Origin: DAOTVS01 sp034436375 | GTDB lineage: Bacteria > Chloroflexota > Anaerolineae > SpSt-313 | Length of the DNA: 27,630 bases | Assembly (NCBI GenBank): GCA_034436375.1 | Contig: DAOTVS010000082.1 | Span: 1-27,630 of the forward strand | Direction: 5' to 3' | Shown here: positions 1 to 8,027 of the stretch, piece after piece | Layout: each line of letters opens with the position of its first letter | Position numbering within the stretch: position 1 is the stretch's first letter | Notes under the pieces: generated by a model | Seen by the model: only the letters and a program-made list of their open reading frames with translations | The model's database searches: none | What the model was told of the DNA's origin: nothing | Program-made: the position numbers and the translations under genes

Positions 1-660
1 CGGGGTGGGGTCAGCCATGAGCTTCTTGACGCCCTGCTCCACATCCACCAGCGTCGTCGGCACCACGCGGATGCCCCAGCGCTCCATCAACTCACCCTCG
101 TTGACCATTACCGTCCAAAAGGCCGAGGGGCGCGTGTCGACCTGCCCCACCCGCGCCCCCAGGAAAGCGTTGGCCGCCGCGGCCGCGCCCAGGAAGGCCT
201 TAAAGCCGCGCTCAAACTCGGGGCTATCGACCGTCGAGTTAATCACGTAGGTAAAGGGCACCCCCATGCGCCGCAGCACCTTGCTGGTGGCAAACAGGCC
301 ACACTGGGTATCGCGCGTGCGGGTGCCGTCGGCCAGCGGCGCATCGTCGCGCGGCCCCCAGAGGAGAAACGGCTTGCCGATGGCCCGGGCCAGCAGCCCG
401 ACTGCCCCCTCGGTGCCGAAATTGCAGTGCGGCGCAAAGACCGCATCGACCCCCTCGGCAAGGAAGCGCTGCGCCACCCGGGGTGCATCCAGCTCATCGT
501 AGAGCAGCCCCTCATCGTTCAGCCAATCCAGGTTGATAAAGCGCACGCCCCATGATTGCAGCCTGGTCTCGATCAGCTTTTTATAGCGCCCCGCCTCTTC
601 CTTGCTGAACACATTGCGCCGGGTCGGCGCCAGACCGATAAGCAACTCCTTCTTGCCCAT
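1..660 (-). CDS. L-fucose/L-arabinose isomerase-like protein, N-terminal part (cut by window edge)
   Basis: The frame is open from ATG at 660 to the left edge, giving 220 residues with no stop. A strong GGGAGG ribosome site lies 6 nt before the ATG. The protein begins MGKKELLIGLAPTRR and continues with Rossmann-like strands (GVRFINLDWL, VDAVFAPHCNFGTEGAVG, KPFLLWGPRDD, ending in VNEGELMERWGI). This layout is typical of the N-terminal domains of fucose-isomerase-superfamily proteins, which often act as ketol isomerases or as uncharacterised relatives in sugar clusters. The metal-binding C-terminal domain lies outside the window, so activity cannot be judged. It is divergent from the esterase gene at 1129, and both may belong to one sugar-degradation locus. 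The family call is from pattern recognition only. Confidence 0.7.
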   Translation of the reverse strand, partial: MGKKELLIGLAPTRRNVFSKEEAGRYKKLIETRLQSWGVRFINLDWLNDEGLLYDELDAPRVAQRFLAEGVDAVFAPHCNFGTEGAVGLLARAIGKPFLLWGPRDDAPLADGTRTRDTQCGLFATSKVLRRMGVPFTYVINSTVDSPEFERGFKAFLGAAAAANAFLGARVGQVDTRPSAFWTVMVNEGELMERWGIRVVPTTLVDVEQGVKKLMADPTP

Positions 661-1128
661 GGAAACCTCCCTGTCTGATGGTTGGCGGCCATCGCTGGTG
701 CCGGTGTGAGACTGCGTTCAGTATGGCCACAGAGGGCAAAAACACCAAATGGGGAGGGAGTGTTCGTTTGCCATCCTCCGGGCGCCACTTTTATGGCTTA
801 CTGCTTTTGTGGTAAAGTATGGCGGCGCCATAAGAGTACCCTGTCTGAAGAAAGTGATCAACGTGACGAATATCCCTACGGTGCCCTCTGGCCCTGTGCG
901 GATCACCCGCCTGATCAGCGGCGGCAATGATCAGATCGCGCTGAACGTGCGCTACACGCTGGAGAACCAACTCTGAGCCCGGCAGCCTGCCGGAGGAGCA
1001 AAGAACATGGGCAAGCGAGTCGCGCCGGTAGGCGGCGCGCCGAGCGGCTGGATGTCGATGTCAATGAGACTTTTGCGGGCCAACGCGCCCTGCCCGCCGC
1101 CATTCCGGGCGGCGCCGGGAGAGTAGAG
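661..1128. other. Intergenic region between divergent genes with a small ORF remnant and palindromes
   Basis: This 468-bp stretch separates two divergent genes and must hold both promoters, but no hexamer pair stands out. A 15-bp palindrome TATGGC-GGC-GCCATA at 818-832 could be an operator. A GTG-started ORF at 854-976 encodes 40 residues (IPTVPSGPVRITRLISGG, then NDQIALNVRYTLENQL) with coding-like codons but no recognised family. A GGAGGAG ribosome-site-like sequence precedes ATG 1007, which opens only 39 codons. The esterase frame itself stays open upstream of 1129, but without a usable start codon. The whole stretch may be partly decayed coding DNA. Confidence 0.4.
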
Positions 1129-3117
1129 ATGGCACAGACGGTCGATCGCTCAGAACGGGCAACGCCCGATGCTCGCTGCGCAGTGCGGCACACGAACATG
1201 ACATATACCTTCCCTTCCTACCCCACTCGTGAGGGTTGGGAGGCGCGGGCGGAGCATCTGCGACGGCGCATCCTGACGAGCGCAGGGCTTTGGCCCCTGC
1301 CCGATAAGGGCCCGCTTTCTCCCCGGGTCACCGGCCACACCGAGCGCGCCGATTACACCATCGACAATGTCTATTTCGAGAGCTGGCCCGGCTTTTTTGT
1401 CACGGGCAACCTCTACCGACCGCGGAGCAAAGCGGGGCCCTTTCCCGGGGTACTCTGCCCACACGGTCACTGGAAGCAGGGCCGACTGGCGAACGAGGAG
1501 ATGGGCTCGATCCCCGGCCGCTGCATCAGCCTGGCCCGGCAGGGCTATGTGGCCTTTTCTTATGACATGATCGGCTACAACGATTCGGGCCTGCAAGTGC
1601 AACACAAGGTAGAGGACGATGAACGGACGGGCTTCTTCGATAATCCCCGTGGCTACCTGTGGGGCGTGAATCTCCTCGGCCTGCAGCTCTGGAACAGCAT
1701 CCGCGTGGTCGATTACCTGGCATCGTTGCCGGAGGTCGACGCCCAGCGCATCGGCTGCACGGGCGAGTCGGGTGGGGGGACGCAGACCTTCCTGCTCTCC
1801 GCGGTTGAGCCGCGCATCCGGGTTGCGGCGCCGGTCAACATGATCTCAGCGCATTACCAGGGCGGTTGCCTGTGCGAGAATGCACCCAACCTGCGTCTGG
1901 ATACGTTCAACGTCGAGATCGGCGCCCTGATGGCCCCCCGGCCCCTTTTCCTGGTCTCAGCCACGGGAGACTGGACCTGCAACACACCTGCCGTCGAGTA
2001 CCCCGCCATCCGTTCCATCTATGAGCTCTACGATGCGACGGATCGGGTAGCCACGCATCAGGTCGATGCCGAGCACAATTATAACCGCGAGAGCCGCGAG
2101 GCCGTCTATGGCTGGTTCGGCAAGTGGCTGCTGGGCAACGAGAGCGCTACGCCGGTCAAGGAGCAGCCCTTCACCGTCGAGCCTGCCGAGCGCCTGCTCG
2201 TCTTTCCCAACGGCAAGCTTCCGCCCCATGCGGTGAACGGGCCGCAATTGGTCGATGAGGTCATCCACGCCGCGCAGGAGCAGATTCGCTCTCTGCGGCC
2301 TGCCGATAGCGCCGGCCTGCAGGCCTATGGTGCGCTGATGGGCGTCTCCTACCGCTATGCGCTGAACGCCGGGCAGCCGCCCGCCTGTGAGCTGCAGGTC
2401 GAAGCAACAGGCAGCGAGGAACGGGTGAGCTACCGGCTGGAGCGGCTCACCCTCAGCCGGCGTGGGTCAGGCGATCGCATCCCGGCCCTGCTCTTTGTGC
2501 CGGCCAGGCCCAGGGGCGGCGCGCTGCTTGTGCACCCGCAGGGCAAAGCGGCCCTCATGGCGGGTGACGGGCCGGGCGTGCTCATCGCGGGGCTGCTGGC
2601 GCAGGGCATCATGGCCCTGGCCATTGACGTCTGGGGCGCGGGCGAGCTGGCGGCGCTGGAGCGGGATACAGGCCAAGACCATTTCCTGACCTTTAACCGC
2701 AGCGATGGCGCCCTGCGCGTGCAGGATATCCTGACGGCGCTGGGCTACCTGGCGACGCACACCCCCACCGTCCATCTCGTGGGCTTTGAAGTGGCCGGGC
2801 TGTGGTGCCTGTTGGCCCGCGCTCTGGCGCAGGGCGTATCGCACACCATCGTCGATGCGGCGCAATTCGACTGTGAGAACGACGAGGCCTGGGCAGCGCA
2901 GCTCTACATCCCAGGCATCCGCCGCGCGGGGGATTTCCGCACTGCCGCGGCCCTCATCGCTCCCGGCCGGCTGACCGTGCACAACGCAGCCGCGAGCTTC
3001 CCGACGGCGTGGTGTCGACAGGTGTATGGGGCAGCCGGGGCGCCCGAGGCACTGCGCATCGAGCCGGGCCCGTTGAGCAGCGAGGCCATCGCATCCTGCC
3101 TTGCCGGGCGGGGCTAG
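1129..3117 (+). CDS. Acetyl-xylan-esterase-type alpha/beta hydrolase, two-lobed
   Basis: Predicted carboxylesterase of the acetyl xylan esterase / dienelactone hydrolase-like alpha/beta-hydrolase group, 662 aa. The N-terminal lobe (about residues 25-340) has the full triad: nucleophile Ser214 in GESGGG, Asp281 in SATGDW and His316 in DAEHNYN. The C-terminal lobe (about 420-650) looks like a second hydrolase fold (PALLFVPARPRGGALLVHPQGK, cut here for length; later HLVGFEVAGLWCLL) in which the elbow serine is replaced (GFEVAG), so it is probably non-catalytic. No signal peptide is visible, so it is probably cytoplasmic. ATG 1129 has GGGAGAG six nt upstream; ATG 1198 (MTYTFPSYPTREGW) is the alternative and is closer to where homologues usually begin. 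It ends 4 bp from the convergent oxidoreductase stop. The natural substrate is not evident. Confidence 0.75.
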   Translation: MAQTVDRSERATPDARCAVRHTNMTYTFPSYPTREGWEARAEHLRRRILTSAGLWPLPDKGPLSPRVTGHTERADYTIDNVYFESWPGFFVTGNLYRPRSKAGPFPGVLCPHGHWKQGRLANEEMGSIPGRCISLARQGYVAFSYDMIGYNDSGLQVQHKVEDDERTGFFDNPRGYLWGVNLLGLQLWNSIRVVDYLASLPEVDAQRIGCTGESGGGTQTFLLSAVEPRIRVAAPVNMISAHYQGGCLCENAPNLRLDTFNVEIGALMAPRPLFLVSATGDWTCNTPAVEYPAIRSIYELYDATDRVATHQVDAEHNYNRESREAVYGWFGKWLLGNESATPVKEQPFTVEPAERLLVFPNGKLPPHAVNGPQLVDEVIHAAQEQIRSLRPADSAGLQAYGALMGVSYRYALNAGQPPACELQVEATGSEERVSYRLERLTLSRRGSGDRIPALLFVPARPRGGALLVHPQGKAALMAGDGPGVLIAGLLAQGIMALAIDVWGAGELAALERDTGQDHFLTFNRSDGALRVQDILTALGYLATHTPTVHLVGFEVAGLWCLLARALAQGVSHTIVDAAQFDCENDEAWAAQLYIPGIRRAGDFRTAAALIAPGRLTVHNAAASFPTAWCRQVYGAAGAPEALRIEPGPLSSEAIASCLAGRG

Positions 3118-3121
3118 GACG

Positions 3122-5017
3122 TTATCGTGAGTCGGCCACGGGCTGCTTGGGCAGATGCTCAGCCACCCACTCAATATCCAGTTGCTGCAGCTTGGGCAGG
3201 GTCGGCACACCAGTCTCGGGGTCCCAGCCCATCATGCCATAGAATATGCTCAGGGCCTCCTGCAGGGCCTCGGGCGTAACCGGCCTCTCGTTGATCGAGC
3301 CACTCTTGAACGGCTCAGAAACACGCACAGGCAGCCTGTCATCGGCGCGGCTCAGGCCCTCGCGCAGGTTAAAGGCGCGCGCCATGGCCAGGCTGCGCTG
3401 CAGGGCAAGGTGAAGCTCATAGGTGCTGGTTTCCCAGCCCGTGATCGCCGTGACGAGGTCGACTTTTTGCTCATTGGTCCAGGGGATAAACTGGCATTGC
3501 CCCAGATGGTTGCTGAGCCAGGACCATGTCGCCATCTGCATGTAGGCGCGCACCTTGTCGGCGTTCAACTCGTTCTGCGGCACCGAGACATAGACGCCGA
3601 AAGACTGTAGCTCTTTGCCAACAGGGCTCTTCTCCTGGCCCCCATCCCAGTAATTGTGCATGTGGTCGGCACCGGTTGGCGAGACTGCATAGCCCAGCGC
3701 CTGGCCGTGGCGGTTGCGGCACTCGTGCATGGGAAAAGGTTGGCCCTTCACTTCCAGGGTGAACCGGTCAGCGCCGCGCCCGATCTTGGCGGCAGCGATG
3801 CGCGGCCCCTCGGCCAAGAGGTCGCCCAGTCCCTCGCGCTCGGCAATGCGGCGAGTCAGCTCAACCATGGCAGGGCCGTTGCCAAAATGCAGATCGAGCC
3901 CACCCGTATCCTGCTGTGTGAGTAAGCCCGCCTCGTAGCACTCCATAGCGAAGGAGACCATCATCCCGGTCGAGATCGTGTCGAGGCCATAGGCGTTGCA
4001 GATCTGATTCGCTTTGCTGATGGCCCGCAGGTCATCGACGCCGCAGTTCGAGCCAAAGGCGCCAATGGTCTCATACTCGGGTCCCCCATACGCCGGATCG
4101 ACCTGGTACTCGGCGTCATCGACCTTGACCACACGCTTGCAGTGGATGGGGCAGGCATAGCAGCTGCCGCGATCGACGAGAATGGTGGCGGCCATGGTTT
4201 GGCCAGAGATCTTGTCATAGCCTGCAAAGCGCCCATCCTGGAAGTTGCGCGTGGGCAGAGCGCCGAAATCCTGCAGGTCTGGAATGCCGCCGGCCGTGCC
4301 ATAGTCGTGCGAGTCCTGTGACTTTTCAGCCCAGTGCTCACGCATCCACTGGCTGAGCGCTTTCAGGCGCTCAGGGTCGGCGATGGGAACCTGCACCTTG
4401 CCGCGGGCCGCCACCGCCTTGAGGTTCTTTGAGCCCATCACGGCGCCGAGCCCCGTGCGGCCGGCTGCATGCTTGACGTCATTGATGACGCAGGCCAGGC
4501 GTGACAGCTTCTCGCCGGCCGGGCCGATCATGGCCAGGCGCACGTGGCTATCGCCTAGCTCAGCACGCACGGCATTCTGGCAGGCCAGGGTATCCAGTCC
4601 CCAAAGGTGGCCGGCAGGCCGGACCTCCACATTTCCATCATGGATCCAGAGGTAGACGGGATCGGGCGCCTTGCCGTACACGATAAGGGCGTCCAAGCCG
4701 GCCAGCCGCAACTCGGCGCCGAAAAAGCCGCCGACATCGGCCTCGCCGTAGCCGCCGGTGAGCGGCGACTTGGCGCCCATGTGGCTGCGCCCACCCCCGG
4801 CCACCGGCACCCCTGTGGTCAGACCCGCTGCAAAGATGAGCACATTCTCAGGCCCCAGGGGATCGGCGCCTTTGGGCACTTGCTTGAGCAGGTAATAGCC
4901 CACGAACCCTGCGCCGCCCAGATACCGCCGGTAGAAGAGTTCTGGGGGCTCCTCTGTGGTGATCTCGTTCGTGGTCAGGTTCACGTGCACGATTTTGCCA
5001 GTATAGCCAGCGACCAT
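3122..5017 (-). CDS. aor: Aldehyde:ferredoxin oxidoreductase, tungsten-pterin enzyme
   Basis: A 631-aa member of the AOR family, which oxidises aldehydes to acids (or runs in reverse) with ferredoxin, using a tungsten bis-pyranopterin and one [4Fe-4S] cluster. It starts with the family hallmark GYTGKIVHVNL and the glycine-rich RYLGGAGF. The cluster ligands are visible: Cys286-x2-Cys289-x3-Cys293 in CYACPIHC, and the distant Cys508 in GQCQF. Pterin-region motifs include GGPEYETIGAFGSNCG and NAYGLDTISTG. Length is near the usual 600-620. It is cytoplasmic and oxygen-sensitive, which points to an anaerobic or microaerobic host. The start is fixed by AAAGGAGGT upstream of ATG 5017. A TTGACA promoter lies about 190 bp upstream. 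No ferredoxin or MoaD-like partner is in the window. The exact substrate (AOR, FOR, WOR type) cannot be told. Confidence 0.93.
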   Translation of the reverse strand: MVAGYTGKIVHVNLTTNEITTEEPPELFYRRYLGGAGFVGYYLLKQVPKGADPLGPENVLIFAAGLTTGVPVAGGGRSHMGAKSPLTGGYGEADVGGFFGAELRLAGLDALIVYGKAPDPVYLWIHDGNVEVRPAGHLWGLDTLACQNAVRAELGDSHVRLAMIGPAGEKLSRLACVINDVKHAAGRTGLGAVMGSKNLKAVAARGKVQVPIADPERLKALSQWMREHWAEKSQDSHDYGTAGGIPDLQDFGALPTRNFQDGRFAGYDKISGQTMAATILVDRGSCYACPIHCKRVVKVDDAEYQVDPAYGGPEYETIGAFGSNCGVDDLRAISKANQICNAYGLDTISTGMMVSFAMECYEAGLLTQQDTGGLDLHFGNGPAMVELTRRIAEREGLGDLLAEGPRIAAAKIGRGADRFTLEVKGQPFPMHECRNRHGQALGYAVSPTGADHMHNYWDGGQEKSPVGKELQSFGVYVSVPQNELNADKVRAYMQMATWSWLSNHLGQCQFIPWTNEQKVDLVTAITGWETSTYELHLALQRSLAMARAFNLREGLSRADDRLPVRVSEPFKSGSINERPVTPEALQEALSIFYGMMGWDPETGVPTLPKLQQLDIEWVAEHLPKQPVADSR

Positions 5018-5208
5018 TCTCGACCTCCTTTGCGTGCATCCAGCGGTTCATAAGTATGGTGGAGGCTGCTGATGGGCAAAGCTGCGCACAGGATGCGGAA
5101 GGGCCACCAGTAGGTTGCAGCCATGTTGCCTGCACCCAGTCGGCCATGGTGGCCGGTGACGTAGGAATACATGCGGAACAGGGAATACTATATGTGCCAC
5201 CTGCCAGT

Positions 5209-5237
5209 AGTCTAGTACGTAAATCGTTCAATGTCAA
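5209..5237 (-). promoter_or_regulatory. Sigma70-type promoter for the aldehyde oxidoreductase
   Basis: On the minus strand a perfect -35 TTGACA (5237-5232) is followed after 17 bp by TAGACT (5214-5209). This predicts a leader of roughly 185 nt before ATG 5017. A second -10-like TATAGT lies at 5192-5187. The long leader leaves room for post-initiation control. Confidence 0.6.
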
Positions 5238-5249
5238 GAGTGTGTGTCC

Positions 5250-5296
5250 GCAAGGTTGCAGTTCGCTGTTGCGGCAACCTGCATTGTGACTGTCAC
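5250..5296. promoter_or_regulatory. Inverted repeats between the divergent promoters
   Basis: Two dyads sit between the two divergent promoters. An imperfect repeat pairs GCAAGGTTGC (5250-5259) with GCAACCTGC (5274-5282), and a perfect palindrome GTGAC-T-GTCAC lies at 5286-5296. Both are just upstream of the oxidoreductase -35 box, a usual place for an activator or repressor site. The regulator is unknown. Confidence 0.4.
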
Positions 5297-5352
5297 GTTG
5301 AGCGGCCCAGGACTCTCACAGCGCACCTCACAACCCCCGGTGAGTCGGCCAA

Positions 5353-5381
5353 TTGGTCGCCCTCCATTCTTGCACTATAAT
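5353..5381 (+). promoter_or_regulatory. Sigma70-type promoter for the URO-D family gene
   Basis: TTGGTC at 5353-5358, a 17-bp spacer and a perfect TATAAT at 5376-5381 predict a start near 5388, about 45 nt before ATG 5434. This also argues against the GTG/ATG codons further upstream in the same frame being used. Confidence 0.65.
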
Positions 5382-5433
5382 GCGCCTATATGCAGTATCT
5401 CCCAGAGGTCCAATACCACCATGGAGAACAGCT

Positions 5434-6471
5434 ATGGATGCGCAACAGCAGATCGCCGAGCGCAAAGAGCGCTGGCAGCGCTTGCTCGACCCCCAGCAGG
5501 CGCCTACCTCCCTATACCTCATCCACTATACCCCAGATGAGGAGCCGCAGCCGCATCTCTGGCTACGGTGCCGGCAGGAGCGCATCGAGTGGTCCTGGCG
5601 CAAGTACCAGCGCCAGTTAGCCCGCCTGGAGTGGCTGGCCGACGACGCCCTGCCCTACCTCGACATGCTGACGGGTACCGAGATTTTCGCCGAAGCCTTC
5701 GGCTGCCCGGTATACCGCCCCGAGGACACGAATCCCTACGCCCGCCCGCTCATCACTCAGGCGCGGCAAGTCTCAGCGCTCAAGGTGCCCGAGGTGAGCG
5801 CTACGCCCCTGGCCGCACTGTTTGAGATGGCCGACGAGCTGCGCCGGCGCGCGGGGCCGCAGGCCCTGGTCAGGCTCGTTGACGTGCAGAGTCCCATGGA
5901 CATCGCTGCGTTGATCTGGGACAAGAACACCTTCTACACTGCCATGCTTGAGACGCCTGAGGCGGTCAAGGAGCTGGCGGCCAAGGTCTCGCAGCTGTGG
6001 ACGCAGTTTCTGGATGAATGGCTCCGGCGCTATGGCCCCGACTTTGTCGCCCACTTCCCCACCTACTATATGCCAAAAGGCGTCACCCTGTCGGAAGATG
6101 AGATCGGCGCGGTGAGCCCGGCCCTGTATGAAGAATTCTTCCTGCCCGAGCTGCAGGCCATCTCCGACCACTTTGGCGGCCTGGGCCTGCACTGCTGCGC
6201 CCATGCCCGGCACCAGTGGGCGGGGCTCAAGCGTATCCCCAACTTGCGCTTGCTGAACCTGGTGCAACCGGTAGAGGTGTTGCGCCAAGCCTGGGACTAT
6301 TTCGCCGGCCTGCCGCAGATGCACAGTTGGTCGGGCGAGGGCGACCCCTGGACGTGGCCGGCCCAGCACCCCAAGGGCTCGCGCATGGTGATGGAAATGC
6401 GCGCCGAGACGCGTGATGAGGCCCTCATGCTGGCCGAGCGTATGGCCGCTGCCTGTGGGCGCAGCTTATAG
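5434..6471 (+). CDS. Uroporphyrinogen decarboxylase (URO-D/MtaA) family protein
   Basis: A 345-aa protein of the URO-D superfamily, which covers haem-pathway decarboxylases and zinc-dependent corrinoid methyltransferases (MtaA, CmuA, MtbA type). The fold cues are GTEIFAEAFGCPVYRPED near residue 90, a middle stretch on companion strands (VDVQSPMDIAALIW), and SWSGEGDPWTWP near the end. His253-Cys254-Cys255 with His257 (HCCAHA) resembles the His-x-Cys zinc motif of the methyltransferase branch, and I see no classical decarboxylase N-terminal motif, so a methyltransferase-like or unknown role is more likely than haem synthesis. ATG 5434 is chosen over the longer frame because GGAG lies 7 nt upstream and the promoter maps at 5353-5381. 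It is divergent from the tungsten oxidoreductase and is followed by a promoter-separated LOG gene. Confidence 0.75.
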   Translation: MDAQQQIAERKERWQRLLDPQQAPTSLYLIHYTPDEEPQPHLWLRCRQERIEWSWRKYQRQLARLEWLADDALPYLDMLTGTEIFAEAFGCPVYRPEDTNPYARPLITQARQVSALKVPEVSATPLAALFEMADELRRRAGPQALVRLVDVQSPMDIAALIWDKNTFYTAMLETPEAVKELAAKVSQLWTQFLDEWLRRYGPDFVAHFPTYYMPKGVTLSEDEIGAVSPALYEEFFLPELQAISDHFGGLGLHCCAHARHQWAGLKRIPNLRLLNLVQPVEVLRQAWDYFAGLPQMHSWSGEGDPWTWPAQHPKGSRMVMEMRAETRDEALMLAERMAAACGRSL

Positions 6472-6697
6472 CGGGCGCTTCTCCACTCTATCACTACAGC
6501 CGTACTTACCCATCGGGGCGCGGATCCCATCCGGGCATCGCGCTTCGCACGCGACCGGAGTGGAGCCATTCGGGGGATTTGGCGGGCAGGCGCGCAGCAC
6601 CTTGGCCGGCTGTTACTGGGGGCCGGCTGGACCAAGTACGGTTGCAGTATCCATCTCAAGCGACCCGAGCCTCCCCTCACCCATCGCCAACCGGGTG

Positions 6698-6703
6698 TAT
6701 AAT
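6698..6703 (+). promoter_or_regulatory. -10 box of the LOG gene promoter
   Basis: A perfect TATAAT at 6698-6703 precedes ATG 6732 by 28 nt, so the leader is short. No good -35 hexamer is seen at the expected place (CCTCAC at 6675-6680). Confidence 0.45.
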
Positions 6704-6731
6704 AGAGCCCAGTTTCGTTTGGGAGGTCTTC

Positions 6732-7334
6732 ATGTTGCAGCGCATCTGTGTTTTCTGTGGCTCGAGCCCGGGAGGGCGGCCTGAGTACGCCCAGGCCGCA
6801 CGGGAGTTGGCCCAGGCAATGGCCACACGCCATATCGGCCTGGTTTATGGCGGCGGCAATGTCGGCGTGATGGGCATCATCGCCAACGCGATGCTCGCGT
6901 CGGGCGGCGAGGTGATCGGCGTCATCCCCCAGCACCTGGCCCAATTGGCGGTGGCCCACACCGGGGTCGACCTGCGGATCGTGGGTACCATGCATGAGCG
7001 CAAAGCCCTCATGGCCGAGTTGGCCGATGGTTTCATCGCCCTGCCGGGTGGGCTCGGCACCCTGGAGGAGTTCTTTGAGGTCTTGACCTGGGCCCAGCTG
7101 GGGCTGCACCGCAAACCGTGCAGCCTTCTGAACGTGTGTGGCTATTACAACGGCCTGATGAGCTTCATCGATCAGTCGGTGCAGGCGCAGTTCATCCATC
7201 CCGGCCACCGCTCGCTCATCCTGATTGAGGAGGATGTGGAAGTCCTGCTCGACCGGCTGGCTGCCTATGAGCCCCCACTCGTGGACAAGGCCGGGTGGGC
7301 GCTCAAACTGGCTGCTCGCAACAGCGAGGCGTAG
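6732..7334 (+). CDS. LOG family cytokinin-riboside-monophosphate phosphoribohydrolase
   Basis: A 200-aa LOG-family protein. Members hydrolyse the N-glycosidic bond of nucleoside 5-monophosphates (AMP or cytokinin ribotides), releasing base and ribose 5-phosphate, and are also called TIGR00730 or lysine-decarboxylase-like by older annotation. The diagnostic features are the start RICVFCGSSPG, the Rossmann loop YGGGNVGVMG, MHERKALM and the catalytic PGGLGTLEE at residues 105-113. Length matches the family. The start at 6732 is supported by GGGAGG five nt upstream and by the -10 box. It is a single-gene unit. In a bacterium like this the physiological substrate is more likely AMP-type purine ribotide salvage than plant hormone production. 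Confidence 0.92.
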   Translation: MLQRICVFCGSSPGGRPEYAQAARELAQAMATRHIGLVYGGGNVGVMGIIANAMLASGGEVIGVIPQHLAQLAVAHTGVDLRIVGTMHERKALMAELADGFIALPGGLGTLEEFFEVLTWAQLGLHRKPCSLLNVCGYYNGLMSFIDQSVQAQFIHPGHRSLILIEEDVEVLLDRLAAYEPPLVDKAGWALKLAARNSEA

Positions 7335-7380
7335 GCAGGGAGCGGGCAAGCTGCAGGATGCGTTTTCCCAGAAATGGCAG

Positions 7381-7386
7381 TATAAT
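7381..7386 (+). promoter_or_regulatory. -10 box upstream of small ORF
   Basis: A perfect TATAAT at 7381-7386 is followed by the same GCG as at 5376, and lies 56 bp before ATG 7443. The -35 position (about 7358-7363) is poor. Confidence 0.35.
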
Positions 7387-7442
7387 GCGGTGAATGGATC
7401 GACACGCTACTCCCCATCTGCCGGCTCCATGGAACAGCCTCT

Positions 7443-7733
7443 ATGCAACCTCCGCTGGGCAAACGCGTCCTGCTCCTGCTGCGGGGCCTGTGCTTGCGCC
7501 TGGGGCTGACCCCGCCGCCTGCGCCCAACCCTGGTATGGCTTCTGACCGCACGCGCCAGGATCCCCTCCGCGCCCACCCGGCCGACCGGAGCGCCCACCG
7601 CGTGAGCGCACCCCACCCCCACATTCTGGGCACGGCAGATGGCAGCACCATCCTCCAGAGCCGCCAGATCTACGAATCTGATGACGGCGCCGTGCACCCA
7701 GCCGTCGGCGCCGATGTGCAGCTCCTGAGGTGA
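7443..7733 (+). CDS. Small hypothetical, possibly the front of a frameshifted SH3-like secreted protein
   Basis: A 96-codon ORF whose codons strongly favour G/C in third position, as in real genes here. It starts MQPPLGKRVLLLLRGLC, a basic then leucine-rich stretch that could be a poor signal or anchor segment, followed by a proline-rich linker. The end (GAVHPAVGADVQLLR) stops at a TGA that overlaps the GTG of the next frame, which continues TPAPGWTYLAIFP and later YAGWMQS up to 7954. Read together, the two frames resemble a bacterial SH3 fold (GADVQ, GW-x-Y-x-A, AGWM). No good ribosome site is seen. It may be a frameshifted pseudogene. I do not recognise a family with certainty, and this could also be non-coding. 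Confidence 0.3.
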   Translation: MQPPLGKRVLLLLRGLCLRLGLTPPPAPNPGMASDRTRQDPLRAHPADRSAHRVSAPHPHILGTADGSTILQSRQIYESDDGAVHPAVGADVQLLR

Positions 7734-7926
7734 CGCCTGCACCCGGCTGGACCTATCTTGCCATCTTCCCGCTGGCCAGTCGCAGACCGGGCAACAGCCG
7801 GGCTCTTCGCGCAACCGAAAGCCGGCCTCAACCCAGATCCCCTCAAAAGGCCTATGCCGGCTGGATGCAAAGCCCCCAAGCCGGCAGTCAGCAGCTCCGT
7901 CCCACACCCAGCTGCCCTGAGGGTAT

Positions 7927-7955
7927 TTGTCACCCCCGGCGCAAGTTGCTATAAT
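7927..7955 (+). promoter_or_regulatory. Sigma70-type promoter for the GH2 gene
   Basis: TTGTCA at 7927-7932, a 17-bp spacer and a perfect TATAAT at 7950-7955. The start would be near 7962, giving a leader of about 65 nt before GTG 8028. Confidence 0.7.
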
Positions 7956-8027
7956 ACCCGCCAGATTTCAATCTACCATGGGCGGCCTGTTTTCCGGTTT
8001 TCCTGGTAGCACAAGGAGAGTCTTCTG

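Noticed and set aside
979..993. CCGGCAG-C-CTGCCGG as a terminator
   Set aside because: The loop is too short for the full stem, no T-tract follows, and it lies upstream of a gene.
2467..3210. 247-codon open frame on the minus strand
   Set aside because: It overlaps the esterase and the oxidoreductase end, and has no recognisable motifs.
6604..6640. Direct repeat GGCCGGCTG as an attachment site
   Set aside because: Nine bases twice in GC-rich DNA, without integrase or tRNA, is not enough.
7407..7907. 166-codon open frame on the minus strand
   Set aside because: Composition is Arg/Gly/Gln-rich as in antisense frames; the plus strand has the promoter and the better codon bias.
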